Of a DNA stretch of 11,461 bases, positions 6,932 to 11,461 are shown piece by piece. The notes below the pieces were generated by a model, which searched no databases, was not told the DNA's origin, and was given only the letters and a program-made list of their open reading frames with translations. This DNA comes from Bacteroidetes bacterium UBA6063 (GTDB lineage Bacteria > Bacteroidota > Bacteroidia > NS11-12g > UBA9320). Location of the stretch: positions 1-11,461 of the forward strand of contig DIYD01000133.1 of assembly GCA_002428905.1 (NCBI GenBank), read 5' to 3'. The first letter of the stretch is position 1, and each line of letters begins with the position of its first letter. Made by a program: the position numbers and the translations under genes.

Positions 6932-7626
6932 TGAGTACACCAAAACCTGTTCTTATATTGCTTCATGGCGCTTTAGCCAGTGAGCGGCAATTTGACGATG
7001 TAATCGACGTATTAAATGCCCGTTTTGATGTTCGATCACTCAACTTTGAGGGGCACGGTGGGCGACCCACCGATCGAGACTTCTCCATAAATAACTTTGT
7101 GCAAAACCTACTGGATTGTCTTGAAGAAAAGGACCTGAAGGATGTCGCAATCTTTGGGTATAGTATGGGTGGATATGTGGCCCTTAAGGCGGCACTTAGA
7201 ACCTCCAGGATCGGAAAAATTGTAACTCTGGCAACCAAGTTCGATTGGAGCATTGCATCAACCCAAAAGGAGGTGATGATGCTTAATCCCGAAGGCATAG
7301 AAGCTAAGGTGCCACAATATGCCGAGCAGTTGAAACAGGTCCACGCCCCATTCGATTGGAAAGTGGTGGTAAGACAGACCGCCATCATGATGACCAAACT
7401 CTCTGAAGGGGAGCGGCTTAAGGCAGAAGATTTACAACAGATACAGAATAAAGTGGTTGTGGGTATTGGAGATAAGGATAGAATGGTTACCATCACCGAA
7501 TCGGAAAATGCGGCTGCGTCCCTGCCGAATGCAGAACTGGTTGTTCTGGAAGGCGTGAAACATCCGCTGGATCGGATTTCGTCGGAACAATTATCCGAGT
7601 ACATTATTACGTCGATTGCAGACTAG
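6931..7626 (+). CDS. Alpha/beta-hydrolase fold protein
   Basis: The product has about 231 residues from the ATG at 6931. It shows the alpha/beta-hydrolase order: LILLHGA near 8-14 (oxyanion loop), FEGHGGRP near 39-46, the nucleophile elbow GYSMGG with Ser78, the acid in GDKD (Asp183) and the catalytic His211 in GVKHP. There is no signal peptide, so it should act in the cytoplasm. Substrate is unknown; the short length and small cap resemble BioH/MenH-type and other small esterases. I chose 6931 because TGATG couples it to the upstream stop and because the protein then begins just before the first core strand. An in-frame ATG at 6904 would add nine residues and overlap the previous gene by 28 bp. 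The codons for KEV near residue 113 create a very strong internal Shine-Dalgarno-like sequence. Confidence 0.88.
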   Translation: MSTPKPVLILLHGALASERQFDDVIDVLNARFDVRSLNFEGHGGRPTDRDFSINNFVQNLLDCLEEKDLKDVAIFGYSMGGYVALKAALRTSRIGKIVTLATKFDWSIASTQKEVMMLNPEGIEAKVPQYAEQLKQVHAPFDWKVVVRQTAIMMTKLSEGERLKAEDLQQIQNKVVVGIGDKDRMVTITESENAAASLPNAELVVLEGVKHPLDRISSEQLSEYIITSIAD

Positions 7627-7698
7627 AGCCACGTTGTATCAAGTAAAACCGTCTAAACGGTAATCAGAGTCTTTCATGGAGTCTGTCAGCGTACAAGC

Positions 7699-8868
7699 TC
7701 AAAAAGCGGGTTCCGCAAGTTGTATTTTAGGGTTGTCGGCTTTTTTTAAGTAGATGCCTTTAGACAATAATCCGGGTGCATTGTTGTTGAAGTAATGCTG
7801 AACGCGCTCTTTCAGTTGTTCCAGACCAGCTGTATTGCCTTCTTTACAGATTACAAAAAGGTCTCGGGTCGGCAGGGCTACATAGTAATTACCTTCCATA
7901 ACCTGATGCAAATAGTCTAAAAACGGAGTGAGTAAAACCAAAGAAGATTCGAATTCACCACCGGCAACCATCATAACGAGCTCATTTACATCTCCCCGTA
8001 GTTCAACCTGTTGGCTAATATTTGTCGTAAGTGTACTAATTGCGAGCTTGTGTAACGCGTTGTCGTTCAGATGAGGAAATTCCTTATACATAGATGCATC
8101 TATGTATTTAAATGCAACGTCTTCATCGGAAACATAGTGTAGAATCAAGTCTTCGGTGTATTCCGTATGAATCGGTTGTAGTTCTTGAGGGATGTCCATG
8201 CTTTCCGTCTGGACAACATCCGCATACATGGAGTGGCTCATGTTTGCTTTTAAGCGGGGGTAAATGGGCTTCGAAGGCAGGGTGCTAAAGGCAGGATGGA
8301 ACGCATTCCACAGGGAAGCTGTGTCGCCAAAATAATCAAGTCCTTCAACCTCTATGATCTCCCATAAATCCTGGTTAAATTCACCTTGAAACTGATCGTG
8401 TTGCCAACCCGTTCCACCAACAAAGAGTTTTACCCTGGTTGGGTCAAGTTTGTTCACATCCAACATAGAAGCTACCTGAGCGAAATTCGCATTGAACCAG
8501 GTTTTGGGTTCAACAGCTACATTGCCTTTAATCATATCACCAAATCGGTGAAGCGTGAAAATGCGTTGACTTTCTGCCGGTCCACCCCAATATACTTCAG
8601 TGGAACTTTTGGGATAAGCCGAGGACAATTTAGAAAGAGGTTCACCTGTGGTTTTGTTCAGGATGGTTCCCAGAATATGGGTTGGGCTGATGTGGCAAAC
8701 CAATACCACCGATTTGTCGAAATGCGGATTAGGAAAGAAAGGTTTTGCAACAATCAGATGTCCCGCTTTAACCTCATTGGGTTTGATGTCCCGCGTTAGA
8801 ATACGCAACTCTTTCTTTTCTTCAATCGGCTTTTTCTTGCCGCCGAACAGGTTGTTAAACAATGCCAT
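7699..8868 (-). CDS. YqgE/AlgH-family protein fused to a YtpQ/DUF1444-like domain
   Basis: The 389-residue protein is about twice the usual YqgE/AlgH length of roughly 185. Residues about 33-180 match that family (DUF179/UPF0301): KAGHLIVAKPFF, DKSVVLVC, GTILNKTTGEPL, VYWGGPAES, FTLHRFGD, and the late GGTGWQHDQFQGEF...W in place of the common GYAGWGPGQLE...W. Residues about 200-376 resemble YtpQ (DUF1444/UPF0354) of Firmicutes: IYPRLK, EDLILHYVSDEDVAFKYID, then NDNALHKLAISTL, GGEFESSLVLL, YYVALPTRDLFVI and GLLSKGIYL. Both families are cytoplasmic and functionally poorly defined, and no signal peptide is present. An A-rich stretch, not a Shine-Dalgarno site, precedes the ATG. It is convergent with the hydrolase. 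The N-terminal assignment is firm; the C-terminal one is by recalled motif comparison. Confidence 0.88.
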   Translation of the reverse strand: MALFNNLFGGKKKPIEEKKELRILTRDIKPNEVKAGHLIVAKPFFPNPHFDKSVVLVCHISPTHILGTILNKTTGEPLSKLSSAYPKSSTEVYWGGPAESQRIFTLHRFGDMIKGNVAVEPKTWFNANFAQVASMLDVNKLDPTRVKLFVGGTGWQHDQFQGEFNQDLWEIIEVEGLDYFGDTASLWNAFHPAFSTLPSKPIYPRLKANMSHSMYADVVQTESMDIPQELQPIHTEYTEDLILHYVSDEDVAFKYIDASMYKEFPHLNDNALHKLAISTLTTNISQQVELRGDVNELVMMVAGGEFESSLVLLTPFLDYLHQVMEGNYYVALPTRDLFVICKEGNTAGLEQLKERVQHYFNNNAPGLLSKGIYLKKADNPKIQLAEPAF

Positions 8869-9241
8869 TTATCTTCTATTTTTCCCACCACATAAATCAT
8901 ATCGCATCGGAGACTGGTTACATCGGTTCGCACATTCCATGTGAGATTTAAGTGTTGCCACCACGCTGAACAGATTGAGACACAACATCTGAATGAGGCG
9001 TTTGCTATCAGCAACGAACTTAAGGTTTCTTTTGTAATTAAGAGCTCTGGATAACTACTTGTTACTTGAAGTTTAGGTTTTAGGCGGATTTGAATCAGCG
9101 TATGGACTTACCACAGGCGATACATGTTTTCAAACCAGTGCCTTGATTTACCTATTCCAGAGATCTTATTAATACGATTATATACCTTAAACATCAGTAT
9201 AGATAATCGATATTGCAAAGCCTTGTGTATACCTTGCAATT
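8869..9241. other. 373-bp divergent intergenic region
   Basis: This is the only gene-free stretch above 300 bp. It must hold the promoters of the YqgE-fusion gene (leftward) and the lipoprotein gene (rightward). I find no full TAnnTTTG promoter with a correctly spaced -33 element. It contains a perfect inverted repeat TTGCT-ATC-AGCAA (9002-9014), two copies of TATACCTT (9181-9188 and 9228-9235) and two copies of the palindrome TTGCAA near the right end. No convincing small ORF, tRNA or terminator is seen. Confidence 0.5.
9213..9239 (+). promoter_or_regulatory. Paired TTGCAA palindromes upstream of the lipoprotein gene
   Basis: TTGCAA occurs at 9213-9218 and 9234-9239, exactly 21 bp apart, about two helical turns, with the second copy ending 2 nt before the ATG at 9242. 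Two palindromic sites on one face of the helix over the expected promoter/start region would suit a repressor or an autoregulatory operator. This is inferred from spacing alone. Confidence 0.25.
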
Positions 9242-10063
9242 ATGAAGTTTAAATCGAAATACTTCCTTTCGTTTGTAGCGGGCCTGGTACTGGTCTCGTG
9301 TTCATTGGTTTACCAAAGTGACGACACCCTTTATTTGGGAAATCTAAGTGAGCACCCATATGCATTTCTGAGTGATGTAAATCATCAGAGAGACAACAAT
9401 ATGCTAGAGTATATCTGCGGTGTAAAGTACTGCTGCAACACAGAAGCCGTACGCTATAAGTGGCTGCGTAATCCAGTAAATCTGAAGAAAACGTATACGG
9501 CGTACAAGACCATCGGACTTGAGAAATGGGTGAGTAAAGACACGTATTTGTCTCCATTAAATTCTTATTACCTGGGACAGGATTGGAATGGAGAGTCGCC
9601 TCAAAGCATTGTAGAGAAGCTAATCACATCGTATGATCAGATCCAGGAGGAAGACTCATCGTATGAATCCAAATTCTGGCTTCGCCGGAAAACGGAAGGT
9701 AATGCCAGGGCAGTATTTGAGATATTACGTGACATCGAGGCGTTCTATTCAGATGGTTCTTCACCCATTGACCCGACAATGCACGCAGATACAGTGATGA
9801 TTGAGTTGATCAAAGCCAATTACAATCACAATGAAGGACATACTATAGCGTCTACGATGCATTATTTTAATGTACTTCGAAACCTTGGTTTGCATTATTC
9901 GGCGTTTAACCTAATTCATCATCCCATGAACTCGGCTATACCATACACCATGCAGGATAGCCTTAAATTGTTACTTCCACACGACACACTTGATTTTGAT
10001 TCATACCATCGGCAAGTACCACAACGCAGCTGGCTATCAACGCCTTATGAATATGGTCCTTAA
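9242..10063 (+). CDS. Predicted lipoprotein with internal Cys cluster, unknown function
   Basis: The 273-residue protein has a basic start (MKFKSK), a hydrophobic run and a lipobox LVSC with Cys20, so it should be lipid-anchored. The mature part carries a cysteine cluster CGVKYCC at residues 59-65, whose thiols could form disulfides or bind a metal. A mostly helical, His- and Tyr-rich region follows (SIVEKLITSYDQI, ARAVFEILRDIEAFYSD, HTIASTMHYFNVLRNLGLHYSAF). I do not recognise a family. Its TAA at 10061-10063 overlaps the stop codon of the minus-strand repeat gene. The Cys cluster and the lack of an obvious promoter are the only unusual points. Confidence 0.72.
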   Translation: MKFKSKYFLSFVAGLVLVSCSLVYQSDDTLYLGNLSEHPYAFLSDVNHQRDNNMLEYICGVKYCCNTEAVRYKWLRNPVNLKKTYTAYKTIGLEKWVSKDTYLSPLNSYYLGQDWNGESPQSIVEKLITSYDQIQEEDSSYESKFWLRRKTEGNARAVFEILRDIEAFYSDGSSPIDPTMHADTVMIELIKANYNHNEGHTIASTMHYFNVLRNLGLHYSAFNLIHHPMNSAIPYTMQDSLKLLLPHDTLDFDSYHRQVPQRSWLSTPYEYGP

Positions 10064-11461
10064 GGATTGCTCTGCGTAACAATCGTATTTTGCAATGTCG
10101 CTATCTGCTGCTTTAGTGCCTCAATTTCATCTTGCTGCTCCTGCATAGCCTTTACCAGAGGTACAACAAATTCGGCATAACGCAGTGCATAATGATCATT
10201 GTCATTCTCGGGTTTATCAATACCACTAAAGTCGTATCCAACCTGATGAGCAGCTTGCTCTACCTCCTGTGCAAGGAATCCGGATCTTACCTGTACATCG
10301 GCATCACTCGATAGATGTTCATCCTCTGTGCCCAGGAAACGGTTTAGTGAATCAACATTCAATGTGTATGTTACCGGACGAAGGGACAGAATGAAATCAA
10401 GTCCGGCAACATCTTCTCTGATGTTTGATTTAAAACGGGCATCACTCAGATTAGACCATCCCACATAGCCCCCAATAGACGTCACCGATATGTTCCCAAC
10501 TCGAACCTGGTTGCTTGCGTTTACCGATGACAAATACCCCAACGCCATACTGTTGCTCAATATACTGGCACCACTGCTCATCGCAGATCGGCCGATAAAT
10601 GTACATTGGGTGTGGAACTTGCCATTTGAGCCGGCAAGTGTTCCTACAGCCGTGTTGTCGTAACCGGTTGTGTTATCTGACATAGCCACCAGACCAAGTG
10701 CCACATTATAGGCTCCAGTGGTGTTGTCGTGCAACGACTGTCTGCCTACAGCCACATTGAAGTTACCCGTGCTCACTTGCATGGCTTCACTACCAATGGC
10801 TACGTTTTCATCACCTTCTATATTTGATTCCAATGCTTTGTATCCAAGACTAACATTGTTTTCACCCGTTGTATTGGCTTCGCCTGACTCATAACCAACT
10901 GCCGTATTTCGGATTCCAGTGGTGTTTGAGTTTAAGGCTTCCTTACCCAAAGCGGTATTGGCCGTTCCCGTAGTATTCGATCGCAATGCCTGATATCCTA
11001 CTGCGGTTATCCCACCAGCCGTTGTGTTTGAATACAAGGCTTCATAACCAATGGCTGTATTCCAAAACCCAGAAGTGTTGGAGTAGGCTGCACGGTATCC
11101 CATCGATACGTTCCGTACCCCAGAAGTATTGGATCGGGAAGCTTCAAAACCGACCACAGCATTCTGATAACCGGAGGTATTAAGCGATAAAGCGCTTCGA
11201 CCCACAACGGCGTTTTCATAACCTGTGGTATTGGTATACATACTATATCGTCCCACCGAAGTATTATCGGAACCGGTGGTGTTTGAGAACATAGAGTATT
11301 GGCCAAGCCCAGTATTGTAATCGCCTGTGGTATTCGCATAAAGCGCTAATTGACCCAGGGCTGTATTGGATATCCCTGAAGTGTTGGAGTATAGTGCCGA
11401 GCGTCCGATTGCAGTGTTGTACGATCCTGAATCGTTTGAGTACATGGCTGCTCTTCCAACG
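10060..11461 (-). CDS. Tail-fibre-like repeat protein with C-terminal Peptidase S74 chaperone domain (5' end outside window)
   Basis: The frame stays open to the right edge (VGRAA precedes the first in-window Met at 11443-11445), so the N-terminus, any signal peptide and more repeats lie beyond. Numbering from that Met, residues up to about 267 are tandem 17-residue units of the form G-x-x-A-L-x-x-N-T-T-G-x-x-N-T-A-V. Two degenerate units follow, to about 302. A Peptidase S74 (intramolecular chaperone) domain spans about 333-432, with LSDARFKSNI (Ser334 and Lys339 in the places of the self-cleavage dyad), LRPVTYTL, SGFLAQEVEQ and LRYAEFVVPLVKAMQEQQ. A coiled-coil tail (EIEALKQQIATLQNTI) ends it. 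In this family the domain promotes trimerisation of a beta-helical fibre and then cleaves itself off. The product is probably a trimeric surface fibre; no phage genes are adjacent. Confidence 0.9.
   Translation of the reverse strand, partial: VGRAAMYSNDSGSYNTAIGRSALYSNTSGISNTALGQLALYANTTGDYNTGLGQYSMFSNTTGSDNTSVGRYSMYTNTTGYENAVVGRSALSLNTSGYQNAVVGFEASRSNTSGVRNVSMGYRAAYSNTSGFWNTAIGYEALYSNTTAGGITAVGYQALRSNTTGTANTALGKEALNSNTTGIRNTAVGYESGEANTTGENNVSLGYKALESNIEGDENVAIGSEAMQVSTGNFNVAVGRQSLHDNTTGAYNVALGLVAMSDNTTGYDNTAVGTLAGSNGKFHTQCTFIGRSAMSSGASILSNSMALGYLSSVNASNQVRVGNISVTSIGGYVGWSNLSDARFKSNIREDVAGLDFILSLRPVTYTLNVDSLNRFLGTEDEHLSSDADVQVRSGFLAQEVEQAAHQVGYDFSGIDKPENDNDHYALRYAEFVVPLVKAMQEQQDEIEALKQQIATLQNTIVTQSNP
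10645..11457 (-). repeat. Tandem array of about sixteen 51-bp (17-residue) repeats
   Basis: At the protein level the units have the consensus G-[YRK]-x-[AS]-[LM]-x-[SA]-N-T-[TS]-G-x-x-N-[TV]-A-[VIL]. All are 17 residues except one of 16 (GSEAMQVS... unit, near 10747-10794). The conserved NT and G positions suggest a stacked beta-roll of the YadA-head type. At DNA level the units are diverged, with different synonymous codons for NTTG, so this is an old array and not a recently expanded minisatellite. Confidence 0.9.

Noticed and set aside
6963..7604. 213-codon minus-strand open frame opposite the hydrolase
   Set aside because: The plus-strand frame has the complete alpha/beta-hydrolase motif set. 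The antisense frame is Ser/Cys-rich with no recognisable domain, typical of a shadow frame.
7648..7661. Hairpin ACCGT-CTAA-ACGGT between the convergent hydrolase and YqgE genes as terminator
   Set aside because: The stem is only 5 bp with no T-run on either side; too weak to call.
8925..8938. tRNA T-loop-like GGTTCGCACATTCC
   Set aside because: No acceptor stem, anticodon arm or matching T-stem can be built around it.
11007..11339. 110-codon second minus-strand frame through the repeat array
   Set aside because: The regular 51-bp period keeps alternative frames open. The main frame is confirmed by the S74 domain downstream.
10060..11461. Prophage tail fibre region
   Set aside because: The adjacent gene is a cellular lipoprotein and no capsid, tail, integrase or lysis genes are visible. 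S74 fibre proteins are often host-encoded in Bacteroidota.

Overview
The window looks like chromosomal DNA of a Bacteroidota bacterium (Flavobacteriia/Cytophagia-like). Most predicted proteins carry N-terminal export signals. Two genes are preceded by a promoter of the Bacteroidota type (TTG, about 20 bp, TAnnTTTG), and Shine-Dalgarno sites are mostly absent. The families present (YwqK/MORN repeats joined to a TonB C-terminal domain, a PorV/UPF0164-like barrel, WG-type repeats, a host-encoded tail-fibre-like protein with an S74 chaperone) are common in that phylum. I see no rRNA, tRNA, insertion sequence, prophage module or CRISPR array.

Layout. At 3-323 lies the 3' end of a small membrane protein, followed by a possible terminator. 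A secreted MORN-repeat/TonB_C protein (465-1715) has its own promoter. A probable envelope operon follows: a PorV-like outer-membrane barrel (1875-2969), a second small barrel overlapping it by 8 bp (2962-3618), and a secreted WG-repeat-like protein 27 bp further on (3646-4890). A small lipoprotein faces it on the minus strand (4926-5432). Next come a secreted protein of unknown function (5561-6931) and, coupled through TGATG, an alpha/beta hydrolase (6931-7626). Convergent to these is a YqgE/AlgH protein (7699-8868) whose C-terminal half resembles the separate family YtpQ/DUF1444. A 373-bp divergent intergenic region follows. A cysteine-containing lipoprotein (9242-10063) then overlaps, stop to stop, a minus-strand 17-residue-repeat protein with a Peptidase S74 domain that runs off the right edge (10060-11461).

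How they may work together. Eight of the ten proteins are predicted to be exported or to sit in or span a membrane, so this looks like an envelope-biased stretch. The three-gene set at 1875-4890 could be one functional unit (two barrels plus a soluble secreted partner), but its substrate or role cannot be read from the sequence. The most distinctive points are the YqgE-YtpQ fusion, two promoters placed so close to their ATG that the mRNAs should be leaderless or nearly so, and the contrast with an operon-internal gene that uses a strong Shine-Dalgarno site.
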